A stretch of 54,106 nt of DNA from Desulfobulbaceae bacterium (GTDB lineage Bacteria > Desulfobacterota > Desulfobulbia > Desulfobulbales > Desulfobulbaceae). Below the pieces are notes generated by a model. That model saw only the letters and a list, made by a program, of their open reading frames with translations, was not told where the DNA came from and did not search any database. The stretch's first letter is position 1. Each line of letters begins with the position of its first letter. The stretch spans positions 1-54,106 of the forward strand of contig DNUE01000069.1 of NCBI GenBank assembly GCA_003508005.1, read 5' to 3'. The position numbers and the translations under genes are program-made. This document shows, piece by piece, positions 31,980-41,131 of the stretch.

Positions 31980-33091
31980 AGACCCTAGCCGTTGCCGCAC
32001 CGGGCGCTACGCGCTGCGGCATAACCGATTATGCAGCCTTTCTCGGCAAGTCGCTGCAGGCCGACTGGCAACTCCTCGAAATCCAGCTGCCGGCCAGCGA
32101 TTCACCCAGGGCATGGCGAAACGCGGCTGGGCAGGCAGATCCGGCCGACCTGGCGCTGATCCATTACGAGTACAACCTGTTCCGTTCGGTGAAGCCCGGC
32201 CGGAACCTCTTTGCCCGGTTCATGCAACGGCTCAAACCGCCAGCCATTGTCATCCTGCACGACCTCCTGCCCGAACTCACCCCCTGCCGGCAGGCCCGGA
32301 AACCTTACCGGCTAAGGGTCGCCCTGCGCGATCTTGCCTATCTTCCCTTTTTCTCGACCTGGTCGAAAACTCTTTACGGCCTGGCAGACCGATTCATCGT
32401 CCATGCCCCCCATCTGGCTGCCAGGGCCAGGAGCAGGGCACCCGGCGTCGATGTCTCTTTTCTCCCGCACCCGATCCCGCCGACCTCCAGGCAGTGGCAC
32501 ATCGCCCAGTCCAAAACATACACCTTTATTACCCCCGGCTTCATCAAGGAGCACAAGGGCTATCTTGATTTTCTCGACGTCGTGCAAAGCAGGCCGCAAT
32601 GGAACTGGCAAATTGCCGGCGGTCCACAAAACGCCACGGATCAGCAGTTTGTCGTACACCTGCATGCCCGGATCACCGAGATGGATCTGGCCGACCGGGT
32701 GACGATCAGCGGCTACCGGTCCCGCGAGGGCATGGAAGAGATGATGGCCGGGGCGGAACTGGCGGTGTTCCCCTACCGACGGGTGACCGGTTCCGGCGCT
32801 GCCGCCTGGGCCGTGGGGATGGGAATGCCGGTCATCGCCACCGACCGGGAGACCTTCAGGGATCTGGTGCGGGCCGGGGGCGGCCTCGCCCTTCTGCCAG
32901 GCGGCAAGCCTGAACATTGGGCGGAGCTTGCCGGCGAGCTGCTCGCCGACCCTGAACGGCGACGCCGGCTGGCCAACGCCAACAGCAGGTTCAGCGCCCT
33001 GCACGGCTATGATGAAACAGCTGGGCACATCACTGCCATCGCCGCCGCTCTGCTTGCGCAGGCGAATACTCCCGGAACAAAACGCCGATGA
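31976..33091 (+). CDS. Family 4 glycosyltransferase
   Basis: A 371-residue GT-B enzyme. The N-terminal half (VAAPGATRCGITDYAAFLGK, ADLALIHYEYNLFR, IVILHDLLPELTP) is the acceptor side. The C-terminal half (YTFITPGFIKEHKGYLDFLD, VTISGYRSREGMEEMMAGAE, AVFPYRRVTGSGAAAWAVGM, GMPVIATDRETFRDLV) contains a modified E-x7-E donor site in which the second part is replaced by the V-T-G-S-G-A turn. Overlaps both neighbours by 4 nt. Donor sugar unknown. Confidence 0.85.
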   Translation: MKTLAVAAPGATRCGITDYAAFLGKSLQADWQLLEIQLPASDSPRAWRNAAGQADPADLALIHYEYNLFRSVKPGRNLFARFMQRLKPPAIVILHDLLPELTPCRQARKPYRLRVALRDLAYLPFFSTWSKTLYGLADRFIVHAPHLAARARSRAPGVDVSFLPHPIPPTSRQWHIAQSKTYTFITPGFIKEHKGYLDFLDVVQSRPQWNWQIAGGPQNATDQQFVVHLHARITEMDLADRVTISGYRSREGMEEMMAGAELAVFPYRRVTGSGAAAWAVGMGMPVIATDRETFRDLVRAGGGLALLPGGKPEHWAELAGELLADPERRRRLANANSRFSALHGYDETAGHITAIAAALLAQANTPGTKRR

Positions 33092-34272
33092 AAATTCTGA
33101 TGATCTGCGTCCAGCCACCCTGGCCGCCAGATGCCGGCACGCCGATGCGCAGCTGGGGCTGGCTGCGCACTGCCGCCGGCAGCGCCGACATCGGCCTGGT
33201 CAGCCTGAGCCGCGGCAGGTCGGAAAAGGTCGATCCCGCCCTGGCACGGTACTGCAAATATGTCCGCCTGGTGCATGTCCCCCGGCCCACCGGCCGCCGG
33301 CTGCGCGATATGCTGCTGGCCGTGCTGACCGGTACCCCGTATCTGGTCCAGGCCGCCCGCTCCGCCTGCATGCTCCGGGCGGTTTCCGAAGCCATCGACC
33401 ATTGGCGACCGGATATCGTCCAGGCTGAATGGCTCGGCGCGGCCCAATACCTTGCGGCGGCCCGCTTGCGCGGCCTGCCGACCGTCTACGCGGCCCATAA
33501 CGTCGAACACCAGGTGGTGGCCGGCCAGGCCGCGGGCCTGCATCGACTATCGGCGCAACTTACGGCCAGAGCTCTGCTTGCGGCGGAAACGGCCTATGCC
33601 CGCAGCGCCGACCTGGTGGTGACGGTCAACGAACAGGACAAAAAATGGTTTCAGCGACTTCTCAAACAGGTTATCTGTATTTCCAACGCGGTCCATCCGG
33701 CCGAATACCGTTTTCTGCCTCCGTCCGGTCGGGCGAAGGGTCCGGTGGTTTTTGTCGGCCACCTGCGCTACCCGCCGAACCTGCATGCGGCGGAAGAACT
33801 GATTCGCTCCGTCTATCCCCTGATCCGCAGACAGCTGCCGGGAACACCCCTGCTCATTGCCGGCAGAATGCCGCCATCCCGGCTGCGGCGCCTGGCCGGC
33901 GGCGGAGTATCGGTGCTGGGCGATATCGCCGAAATCGCCACGGTCTGGGACCGGGCGGCAGCCTTGCTCTCGCCGTTGCGGTGCGGCGGAGGCAGCCGGA
34001 TCAAGCTGCTGGAAGCCGCCGCCTGCGGCGTGCCGATCATCGCCACGGAATTCAGCGCCCAGGGCCTTGCTCTGGAACCGGATCGTGATTACATCGCCGC
34101 CGGCGACGCAGCCGGGATGGCTGCAGCCTGCGTGGCGCTGCTGTACGACCCGGCGCGATGGGACGAACGCGCCCGCCAGGCCAGAAGCACGGTCGAGCGG
34201 CACCATAACTGGAATACTTGCACGGATCAAATTCGCCAGCTCTATGAAGGTCTCGCTCATCACCACCGTTAA
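33088..34272 (+). CDS. Family 4 glycosyltransferase
   Basis: A 394-residue GT-B enzyme. MKILMICVQPPWPPDAGTPM starts the N-terminal Rossmann half, and TVYAAHNVEHQVVAGQA is the typical NVE-type segment. The C-terminal half has FVGHLRYPPNLHAAEELI, TPLLIAGRMPPSRLRRL and LLSPLRCGGGSRIKLLEAAA, a nucleotide-sugar loop with the acidic E as in E-x7-E enzymes, then CGVPIIATEFSAQGLAL. It overlaps the next gene by 29 nt. Confidence 0.88.
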   Translation: MKILMICVQPPWPPDAGTPMRSWGWLRTAAGSADIGLVSLSRGRSEKVDPALARYCKYVRLVHVPRPTGRRLRDMLLAVLTGTPYLVQAARSACMLRAVSEAIDHWRPDIVQAEWLGAAQYLAAARLRGLPTVYAAHNVEHQVVAGQAAGLHRLSAQLTARALLAAETAYARSADLVVTVNEQDKKWFQRLLKQVICISNAVHPAEYRFLPPSGRAKGPVVFVGHLRYPPNLHAAEELIRSVYPLIRRQLPGTPLLIAGRMPPSRLRRLAGGGVSVLGDIAEIATVWDRAAALLSPLRCGGGSRIKLLEAAACGVPIIATEFSAQGLALEPDRDYIAAGDAAGMAAACVALLYDPARWDERARQARSTVERHHNWNTCTDQIRQLYEGLAHHHR

Positions 34273-35194
34273 AAACGATGCCCAGCATGCGGATTTGCTG
34301 ATCAGCGCAATCCTCGGACAGTGCCGGCGGCCGGATGAATGGATCGTGGTCGACGGCGGCTCGATCGACGGCACGGAGGCGAAATTCAAGGCCGTTCCCC
34401 TCTGTACGGTTCTTGCCCAGCCCTGCAATCGAGCCCGTGGTCGCAATCTGGCCATCAGCCGGGCCAGCGGGGAAGTCATCGCCGTCACCGATGCCGGCTG
34501 CCTGCCGAGCCCGGTCTGGCTGGAGGGACTGGTTGCCCGCGTGGAAAGGCAGAAACGCAGGATTGCAGCCGGGCAGTCCAATTGCCGGATCAGGACGTCT
34601 TTCGATGCGGCGCAGCATGCCCTGATGGATCAGTTCGTCAGCGACGCGATCCGGCTGCGCCGGCCCACTGCTTCCTGCCGGTCGCTGGCCTTTCCCCGAG
34701 CAGCGTGGCAGGAATGCCCGTTTCCCGAGTGGCTTGATACCGGGGAAGACAGCTGGCTTCTTCTCAGGTGGCGTGACAACGGCTGGACCACGGAATTCGT
34801 GCAGGAGGGGGCCACGGAATGGATACCGCCGCAATCGTTCAACGGTTTCATCAGGCAGTATTTCCGTTATATGCGTGGGGAAGGGCGGGCCGGCATTCAC
34901 GGCGGCCGTCACCTGCTGCGCATCCTTTTCTACCTGGGCCTGGTGCTCCTGCCCATGGCCGGCGGCTTTCTCTTCTCATCCCTGGCGGCATCCTGCGCAA
35001 TCTGGCTGAGCTACTTTCTCCTCAACGCTCTGCGCCTGGCCGGCGCCGTACGGGACCGTCCCTTTTCCTTCGCCGTCAGGGCCTTCTGCTGGCTGCTGCC
35101 GGCATTGCCGGCCATGGACGCGGCCAAGATGGCTGGTTTCGTCATCGGCAGTTTGGAGCGGTTGCTGCTGTCCAAGTACCGCCGCACCTGCTGA
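34244..35194 (+). CDS. Family 2 glycosyltransferase with C-terminal membrane helices
   Basis: A 316-residue protein; ATG 34244 lies 29 nt inside the previous gene. Motifs: VSLITTVKNDAQHADLLISA, WIVVDGGSIDGTEAKF, NRARGRNLAISRASGEVIAV (DxA in VTDAGCLPSP) and EWLDTGEDSWLLLRWRDNG (ED). The helices LLRILFYLGLVLLPMAGGFL and SCAIWLSYFLLNALRLAG follow, so it is an integral membrane transferase. Last plus-strand gene before two minus-strand genes; no terminator was seen in the 15-bp gap. Confidence 0.87.
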   Translation: MKVSLITTVKNDAQHADLLISAILGQCRRPDEWIVVDGGSIDGTEAKFKAVPLCTVLAQPCNRARGRNLAISRASGEVIAVTDAGCLPSPVWLEGLVARVERQKRRIAAGQSNCRIRTSFDAAQHALMDQFVSDAIRLRRPTASCRSLAFPRAAWQECPFPEWLDTGEDSWLLLRWRDNGWTTEFVQEGATEWIPPQSFNGFIRQYFRYMRGEGRAGIHGGRHLLRILFYLGLVLLPMAGGFLFSSLAASCAIWLSYFLLNALRLAGAVRDRPFSFAVRAFCWLLPALPAMDAAKMAGFVIGSLERLLLSKYRRTC

Positions 35195-35209
35195 GTCCCC
35201 GGCCTGAGT

Positions 35210-36334
35210 CTATCCGGCGGTCAAGATCCGGGCGTAAAGATTGAGATACGGCTCGATCCGGGAAAACTGCCTGAGCAGACCGGCCTGCCGCCCGCACCGC
35301 AGCCTGAAATCTGTGCGCTGCTCTTCCGGCCAGGAACATACCTCGACAAGACGGTCAGCAAGGGCGTCGGGATCAGCGGGCGGCGCAAACAGGCCGCAGT
35401 CTGCAGCCACCTCCCGGTGCACTTCGATATCGGACAGCACCACCGGCGTTCCCGTGCAAAGCGCCTCGGCGACCGGATAATCGAACCCCTCGGCCAAGCT
35501 GAACTGGACCACCGCCGTCGCCTGCCGGTAGAGAGCAGCCAGGGTGGAATCATCGACACAACCGAGCCAGCGCAGGCCATCCGTGACGGCAAGCTGCCCG
35601 TCCAGCAGCGTCCTCTCCCCCCATCCATAGGGGCCGACCAGCAGCAGAGGGACCCGGCAGCGGCTATAGGCGCGGCGCCAGCCCAATAGCAGACGATGCA
35701 GGTTTTTGCGCGGCTCAATGGTGCCCACGCTGAGAAAAAAGGGGGGGCGCACCTGCAGCCGGTCCGGCCAAGGTTCCCCTGACGTGATGTCAAAGCAGAA
35801 TGACGGCAAGGGGGGATAGAGAACGCTCACCCTGTCGGCCGGAAGGCCTAACCGCTGCCGGAGTTCAGCGGCAACCGCCCTGCTGGGCGCAATGATATGG
35901 GCAGCCCGCTGCAGACCGGACTGCATCACCGCCCGTTCATAATAGCGCATCGGGCCAGCCGGCTTGGTCGGGAAGTGATCGAGCAGGGAGAGGTCATGGC
36001 AGGTGACCACCACCGGTTTCCGGGTGCACAGCGGCACCAGGTAGTTGGGGGAATGGATCAGGTCGGCATGGTTGCGACAGGCTGCCAGCGGCAGCATCAG
36101 CTGATCGACAAGGATGCGCTTGGCCGCGCCCAGTGCCTGGTGCAGCGGACGGCGAACCTCCCGGCGGGGCGAAACAGGCCGATACCGCGTGGAGTCTTCC
36201 CGGCCATAGAGAATGACCCTGTCCAGGCAATGGCCATTTTTCGCAAGCCGGGCCAGCTCAAAGGCATAGCGTTCGACCCCGCCCATTGTCGGCCTGGCGT
36301 CGATAACCACACGCGGCTTCTCCGTGCATGCCAT
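35210..36334 (-). CDS. Family 4 glycosyltransferase (mannosyltransferase-like)
   Basis: A 374-residue GT-B enzyme. VVIDARPTMGGVERYAFELA is the acceptor-side start and LIHSPNYLVPLCTRKPVVVT, CHDLSLLDHFPTKPAGPMRY follow. The donor side has FFLSVGTIEPRKNLHRLLLG, LRWLGCVDDSTLAALYRQAT and FSLAEGFDYPVAEALCTGTP (E-x7-E). These segments are typical of WbaZ/mannosyltransferase-type enzymes. It forms a small minus-strand pair with the membrane protein at 36348-37688 (13-nt gap). Confidence 0.88.
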   Translation of the reverse strand: MACTEKPRVVIDARPTMGGVERYAFELARLAKNGHCLDRVILYGREDSTRYRPVSPRREVRRPLHQALGAAKRILVDQLMLPLAACRNHADLIHSPNYLVPLCTRKPVVVTCHDLSLLDHFPTKPAGPMRYYERAVMQSGLQRAAHIIAPSRAVAAELRQRLGLPADRVSVLYPPLPSFCFDITSGEPWPDRLQVRPPFFLSVGTIEPRKNLHRLLLGWRRAYSRCRVPLLLVGPYGWGERTLLDGQLAVTDGLRWLGCVDDSTLAALYRQATAVVQFSLAEGFDYPVAEALCTGTPVVLSDIEVHREVAADCGLFAPPADPDALADRLVEVCSWPEEQRTDFRLRCGRQAGLLRQFSRIEPYLNLYARILTAG

Positions 36335-36347
36335 CAGACTTCCTCAT

Positions 36348-37688
36348 TTACCATTCATGGGGCCGCAGCACGCCAAAAAGTGCATACAGGTCGAGGAGCA
36401 GAAGCAACCCGTACAGCACCAGCAAGGAGAGCACCGGGCGGTGCTCACCCGTCCGGCCTGCCAGCCCGTCCCAGCCGAAGGCCACCGCCAGGCTGATCGG
36501 CACCAACCCGCTGAAGAGATAGCGACCCTGGTGCTGGACAAAACTGCAATTGTACCCCAGATACGCCAGCAGGGTCAAGGCAAGGGAGTAGAGCAGCAGT
36601 TCGGTTGCGCCCCGTGCGGCACAAGCTCTTCGGCCGCCCCGCAGACGGCCAAAAAACCAGCCGGCGGCGAGCAGGCCGCAAAAAGCCAGCAGCACCCTGT
36701 ACACCACAGGCTGCATGGGAACGGCCATCCAGCCGAACTGTCCCCAGAAACTCTGGAAGGTAAAGACCGACAGACGGTGCAGCCAGGCAGCAAGACCCTG
36801 CGCGGTAATCCAGTCAACCGTCTGCGGCTGGGCGGCAACCACTGATGCATGCCTGATCAGGCCCAGAAAATCGGGCCAGCCGTAGACAGACAAGTTGCGC
36901 AGCCACCAGGGCAGGGCGAGCAGCAGCGGCAGGACCAGGACGAGCAGCAGATCAGCCCAACGTGCGGAAGCCGGCGGCAGGGTCCTGCCATCACGAAACG
37001 GCGGAGCCCGGTCCTCCCCCAGACGCCGGAGCAGGGCAAAGGCCGCCACCGGATAGCCGATCGCCACGGTCAGCTTGGTCAGCAGGCCCAGGCCAACGGC
37101 CAGCCCAAGCAATGCCCGCTCCGGCAGGCCGGCGGAAAGGCGGAGGCGTTCGCGCAGGGAGAGCCACAGCACCAGAGCCATGAGCAGCCCGGCCAGGGCA
37201 TCATTGTTGATACTGGCCATCATGGCCGTGTGCTGCGGCAGGAGGGCAACAAAGGCCGCAGCGCAGCAGGCGACATAGGGACGGCCAGGCACGACCGTGC
37301 GGCCCACCAGATAGGCAAGAACGATCACGCCGCTTCCCAGCAGAAGCGAAAAAAACCGGAGCGAAAGCACCCGCTTTCCACCCAGGCTATAGACCGGTTG
37401 GGAGAGCAGATAGAAGAGCGGCGGCTGGTGGTTCTCGTAGCGAAGAAGAGCGAGGCCCGGATCAGGAGGGAACCCCTGCCGGACCGCTTCTTCCAGGTAG
37501 GCCTGATCATAATCGTTCATCCGCAATACGGGCAGGCGCAGGGTTTCGGCCAGCTGGCGGATATAATTGTAGTGGGCCGGTTCGTCCGGATTCTGCCAAT
37601 CGGGGGTCAGTCTGGCAAAACCGCATCCGATGACCAGATAGGTCAGGAGAAGAAGGAGAAGGAACAGGAGAGGTCCTCGACCTTCCAT
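36348..37688 (-). CDS. GT-C fold membrane protein (DUF2142 / GT39-like)
   Basis: A 446-residue integral membrane protein with about ten helices (LLFLLLLLLTYLVIGCGFA, FFSLLLGSGVIVLAYLVGR, VACCAAAFVALLPQHTAMMA, LLGLAVGLGLLTKLTVAIG, LLLVLVLPLLLALPWWLRN). Just after the first helix it has TPDWQNPDEPAHYNYIRQLA, the acidic NPDEPAH loop of DUF2142 and GT39-like lipid-linked-sugar transferases, and ENHQPPLFYLLSQPVYSLGG, another conserved loop. These proteins transfer sugars from polyprenyl phosphate in the periplasm, which pairs naturally with the dolichyl-phosphate-sugar synthase-like gene at 40274-41131. Confidence 0.8.
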   Translation of the reverse strand: MEGRGPLLFLLLLLLTYLVIGCGFARLTPDWQNPDEPAHYNYIRQLAETLRLPVLRMNDYDQAYLEEAVRQGFPPDPGLALLRYENHQPPLFYLLSQPVYSLGGKRVLSLRFFSLLLGSGVIVLAYLVGRTVVPGRPYVACCAAAFVALLPQHTAMMASINNDALAGLLMALVLWLSLRERLRLSAGLPERALLGLAVGLGLLTKLTVAIGYPVAAFALLRRLGEDRAPPFRDGRTLPPASARWADLLLVLVLPLLLALPWWLRNLSVYGWPDFLGLIRHASVVAAQPQTVDWITAQGLAAWLHRLSVFTFQSFWGQFGWMAVPMQPVVYRVLLAFCGLLAAGWFFGRLRGGRRACAARGATELLLYSLALTLLAYLGYNCSFVQHQGRYLFSGLVPISLAVAFGWDGLAGRTGEHRPVLSLLVLYGLLLLLDLYALFGVLRPHEW

Positions 37689-37725
37689 TTTACCTCATCC
37701 TCTCGAAACATCCGCCCATTGCAGC

Positions 37726-37753
37726 TTTACTCCCGGAACACAGCCGGTATAAT
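37726..37753 (+). promoter_or_regulatory. Promoter of the YfhO-like gene
   Basis: TTTACT (37726-37731), 16 bp, TATAAT (37748-37753). The start site would fall near 37760, only about 3 nt before ATG 37763, so the transcript may be leaderless. Confidence 0.5.
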
Positions 37754-37762
37754 AGATACCAT

Positions 37763-40363
37763 ATGAAGACCTGCCCCGAACCAGACAAACAGCCCTCCTG
37801 GCACGTTGCTGCCGGCGGGCTGTGGTGCGTGGTCGCCCTGCTGCTGTTCTGGCAGTTCGCGCCGCTGGTCTTCGGGAACAAAACCTTGCTTCCGGCGGAC
37901 ATTCTTTTTCAGTTCCCCCCATACCGGGCGTCGGCCGAAAAGCTGGGAGTCGTCAGGCCGCACAATCCCCTCTATGCCGATCTTATCCTGCAGAATTATC
38001 CATGGTGGCAGTTTATCCGTCAATCGCTTGCCGAAAAGCAGCTGCCGTTCTGGAACCCCCATCTGTTCGCGGGAACGCCCTTTCTGGCCAAAGGCCAGCA
38101 TATGGCGTTCTACCCGCTTTCGCTCCTTTTCTATTTCCTCCCGCTCGCGCGGGCCTATCCGCTGTTCATTCTCCTCCATTTCGGCCTTGCCGTCTGCACG
38201 TCCGCATTCCTGGCACGAACGGTCGGGATCAGCCGTTTCGGGGCACTGCTCAGCGGCATGATCTACGGGCTTTCGGGCTTCATGCTGGCCCAGGCCGTAT
38301 TCCCGATGATTATCGCGGCAGCAGCCTGGCTGCCGCTGGTTCTGGCCATGGCGGAACGGATCATCAGCCGTTCCCCGCACCAGGGGCGCCCGGCCGTGCT
38401 CCCCTGGATACTGCTCGGCAGCCTGGGGTTGGGCATGCAGGCCCTTGTCGGCCACCCGGAGATCCTGATCTATTCGCTGCTGACCCTTGCCTTCTACTGC
38501 CTCTGGCGCTTGATTGCCGTAGGAGTGGCGCACCCGGGGCCATTTGCCGCTGCCGTCCCCTGGCACGCGCTGCCGAACCTGGCGATGCTGGTTGCGCTCG
38601 GTCTGCTGATCGGCACTGTCCAGCTGCTTCCCCAGTATATGGTTCTGCAGGAAAACTTTCGCAAGGAGGCGGCTGACTTCAACCAGGTCCTCGCCTGGGC
38701 CGCACCCTGGCAGCAGGCCATCACTCTGCTGGTGCCGAACTATTTCGGCAACCCGACCCGGTACGCCTACACGAATCTCTTTAACGGGCTCACGACAACG
38801 GTGACCAGTCCGATCAGCTGGGGTACAAAAAATTTCGTGGAAGGGGCGATCTATGCGGGCATCCTGCCCCTGCTGCTCATCCTGCCCGCCCTGCGAAGGC
38901 CCCCTCCCCCGAACGCCGCCGGCCGGCCGAGCCGCCAGGCCCCCTCCCCCCTCCTCTTTGCAGTCCTTACCGTGCTGGCGCTCAGTTTTGTCTTCGGAAC
39001 GCCGCTGTATTTCATGGTCTATATCCTACCGGGCATGGAACAGATCCACTCACCATTCCGCTGGACGCTCGTCTCGACTCTGGGCATTGCCATTCTGGCC
39101 GGATACGGCATCGATCGACTGAGACGATGTCCAGCCGTTTCCTTATGCATGGCCCGCGCCTGCGCCGCGGCAAGCATTCTCCTCCTGACCTCCCTGCTTC
39201 TCACTCGCCTGTATTTGAAACAGCTGGAACCGGCGGTGGGAGCAATCCTGCACCATTCCGGCGGAAACAGCTCACAGTTTCCGGACCTGCAGGGTTTCTT
39301 CAGTTACGAGGCCCCCTGGTTTATCCTGCTGGCCCTGCTGCTGGCCGCCGCCGGCCTGGCCCTCCAGACAACCGGCCGAACCGCTGGCGAAAAGAATCCG
39401 GGAGGCAGCCTCTGGCAGCCCCTTGTCGTCCTGGTCGTCGCCGCGGACCTGCTTCTCTTTGCCCACCGGCTCTATCCGGAAGCCGACCCTGCTCTACTTC
39501 ATTATACACCGGATATTGTCAACAAAATGCAGAAGGATCAAACCCTGTGGCGATTTACAACCCTGGACCCGGAGAGCAAAAAAATATTTCCCGCCAATGC
39601 AGGCTGGTTGCATGGCCTGCAGGACATCCGCGGCTATGACTCGATATTTCCGGCAGGCTATCTTCGCTATATGGAAACCATCGATATCCAGGACGAGCTG
39701 CTCTTCAACCGCATCGCCCCGCTCAGGAACCCAAAGGCCCTTGACTCGCCGCTGCTGGATTTGCTTAATGTCAAATATGTCCTTACCGAACATCCCGTCA
39801 GCAACCCAAGATACCTCCTGGCAGGCGGGAGCGAGGGTTTGTTGCTCTACACCAATACCGGCGCCCTGCCCAGGGCTTTTACCCTTCCCCTCGCCTCCAC
39901 AGTTCTCGCGGAGGACCCTTTTGACGCCATGCGCCGGCACGATCCCCGCCTGTACATGATCCTGCCCGCGGAAGAGGCCGCTGTTGGCGGTTTGGCACCT
40001 GGGCAGGCGGCCACGCCGACTCCCGCACCGCCCCTTGCTGCGCCCGTTGCCAGCTACCAAAACAATGAAGTGATCATTTCCGTCACCGCCAGGGAACCGG
40101 TCTGGCTTGTGCTGGCCGACTCCTATGACCAAGGCTGGAAGGCCACGGTCTGGCCTGCCGGCAGGCCGGAACATACAACCCGGCTTCCCGTCCTGCGGGC
40201 CTATGGCGCCCTCCGGGCAGTCAAGCTGGGCCAAGGCGACTGGACGGTCCGCTTCCGTTACCGACCGAACGGTTTAGCGGCCGGCTTGATCCTGTCGCTG
40301 GTCGCGGGCGGCCTTACAGTCACAGGGCTTCTGCTGGCTTGCCGAACGAGCAGGAACCGGTAG
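37763..40363 (+). CDS. YfhO-family giant membrane protein
   Basis: An 866-residue integral membrane protein. The start of the family is visible: LLFWQFAPLVFGNKTLLPAD, ILFQFPPYRASAEKL, DLILQNYPWWQFIRQSLAE, LPFWNPHLFAGTPFLAKGQH. Next comes a block of helices (LYFFLPL-type segments, LSGMIYGLSGFMLAQAVFPM, LGLGMQALVGHPEILIYSLL, PAVGAILHH). The C-terminal soluble part (NKMQKDQTLWRFTTLDPESK, VWLVLADSYDQGWKATVWPA) is a periplasmic domain typical of YfhO proteins. YfhO proteins have a GT-C fold and glycosylate teichoic acids in Firmicutes; in glycan loci of other phyla their role is unclear. The 3' end overlaps the converging gene at 40274-41131 by 90 nt. Confidence 0.88.
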   Translation: MKTCPEPDKQPSWHVAAGGLWCVVALLLFWQFAPLVFGNKTLLPADILFQFPPYRASAEKLGVVRPHNPLYADLILQNYPWWQFIRQSLAEKQLPFWNPHLFAGTPFLAKGQHMAFYPLSLLFYFLPLARAYPLFILLHFGLAVCTSAFLARTVGISRFGALLSGMIYGLSGFMLAQAVFPMIIAAAAWLPLVLAMAERIISRSPHQGRPAVLPWILLGSLGLGMQALVGHPEILIYSLLTLAFYCLWRLIAVGVAHPGPFAAAVPWHALPNLAMLVALGLLIGTVQLLPQYMVLQENFRKEAADFNQVLAWAAPWQQAITLLVPNYFGNPTRYAYTNLFNGLTTTVTSPISWGTKNFVEGAIYAGILPLLLILPALRRPPPPNAAGRPSRQAPSPLLFAVLTVLALSFVFGTPLYFMVYILPGMEQIHSPFRWTLVSTLGIAILAGYGIDRLRRCPAVSLCMARACAAASILLLTSLLLTRLYLKQLEPAVGAILHHSGGNSSQFPDLQGFFSYEAPWFILLALLLAAAGLALQTTGRTAGEKNPGGSLWQPLVVLVVAADLLLFAHRLYPEADPALLHYTPDIVNKMQKDQTLWRFTTLDPESKKIFPANAGWLHGLQDIRGYDSIFPAGYLRYMETIDIQDELLFNRIAPLRNPKALDSPLLDLLNVKYVLTEHPVSNPRYLLAGGSEGLLLYTNTGALPRAFTLPLASTVLAEDPFDAMRRHDPRLYMILPAEEAAVGGLAPGQAATPTPAPPLAAPVASYQNNEVIISVTAREPVWLVLADSYDQGWKATVWPAGRPEHTTRLPVLRAYGALRAVKLGQGDWTVRFRYRPNGLAAGLILSLVAGGLTVTGLLLACRTSRNR

Positions 40364-41131
40364 CCGCTCAGGGGCAAAGTTGTATTTTCCCCTGCTGCGG
40401 GCCAAGCGGATTCTGACCAGATCGGCCAGGCCCTGCCAGACCGCAGCCGAAAGGTTCATGCCGCTGCAGTGACGATAGGACCAGGCCACCGGTACCTGCC
40501 TGATCGCATAGCCCAGTTGCCGGCCGACCATAAGCAACTCGACGTCAAAGCCCGGCGTGACCCTGCGTCCCCGTATCGGACGCCTGTTGTCGGGATGGTA
40601 GAGATGCAGGCCCGGGATGATGCTCTTCAGCGATTCCCTGGTAAAAGCCTTGAACCCGCACTGGGTATCGACAATCGGATCGGGTCCGAGCAGCACCCTG
40701 CGCAGCAGCATACAGCCAAGCGATATGCACTTTCGTGCCAGAGGGGCCTGCGGCCGACCCGTCCCCCTGGTGCCGACCACGATGTCAAAGCCTTGATCAA
40801 ACCAGGGCAGCAGCCGGTCAACCTCACTGAGAGGGGTGGCCTGGTCGAAATCCGTATACAGGATGCGCGCACCGCGAGCCTCCTCCATCCCGGCAAGCAC
40901 GGCATAACCTTTCCCGCAGTGGGGCGCTCTGAGCAATTTGACCCGGGGGTTCCGGCGAACAAGCTGCTCCACGAGTTCAGGCGTACCATCCGAGCTGCCG
41001 TCATCCACAACAATCAGTTCCCAGACGAAGGTCTTCTCCCGCAAGGAAGCAACCAGGCTGTTCAGGACACCGCTTCGGCCCCTGGCTGCCTCTTCATACG
41101 CTGGGACGACAATGGTCAGATGTGTTTCCAT
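40274..41131 (-). CDS. Dolichyl-phosphate beta-glucosyltransferase-like family 2 glycosyltransferase
   Basis: A 285-residue enzyme. METHLTIVVPAYEEAARGRS, WELIVVDDGSSDGTPELVEQ, GKGYAVLAGMEEARGARILY, TDFDQATPLSEVDRLLPWF and QCGFKAFTRESLKSIIPG are the motifs of ALG5/DPM1-type synthases (DDGSxDGT; DxD as DFD), which make polyprenyl-phosphate sugars. It would supply a lipid-linked sugar for the GT-C proteins in this locus. The C-terminus after RSRGKYNFAPERLP is basic and glutamine-rich and lies antisense to the end of the YfhO-like gene; it may be a run-on extension. Confidence 0.88.
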   Translation of the reverse strand: METHLTIVVPAYEEAARGRSGVLNSLVASLREKTFVWELIVVDDGSSDGTPELVEQLVRRNPRVKLLRAPHCGKGYAVLAGMEEARGARILYTDFDQATPLSEVDRLLPWFDQGFDIVVGTRGTGRPQAPLARKCISLGCMLLRRVLLGPDPIVDTQCGFKAFTRESLKSIIPGLHLYHPDNRRPIRGRRVTPGFDVELLMVGRQLGYAIRQVPVAWSYRHCSGMNLSAAVWQGLADLVRIRLARSRGKYNFAPERLPVPARSASQQKPCDCKAARDQRQDQAGR

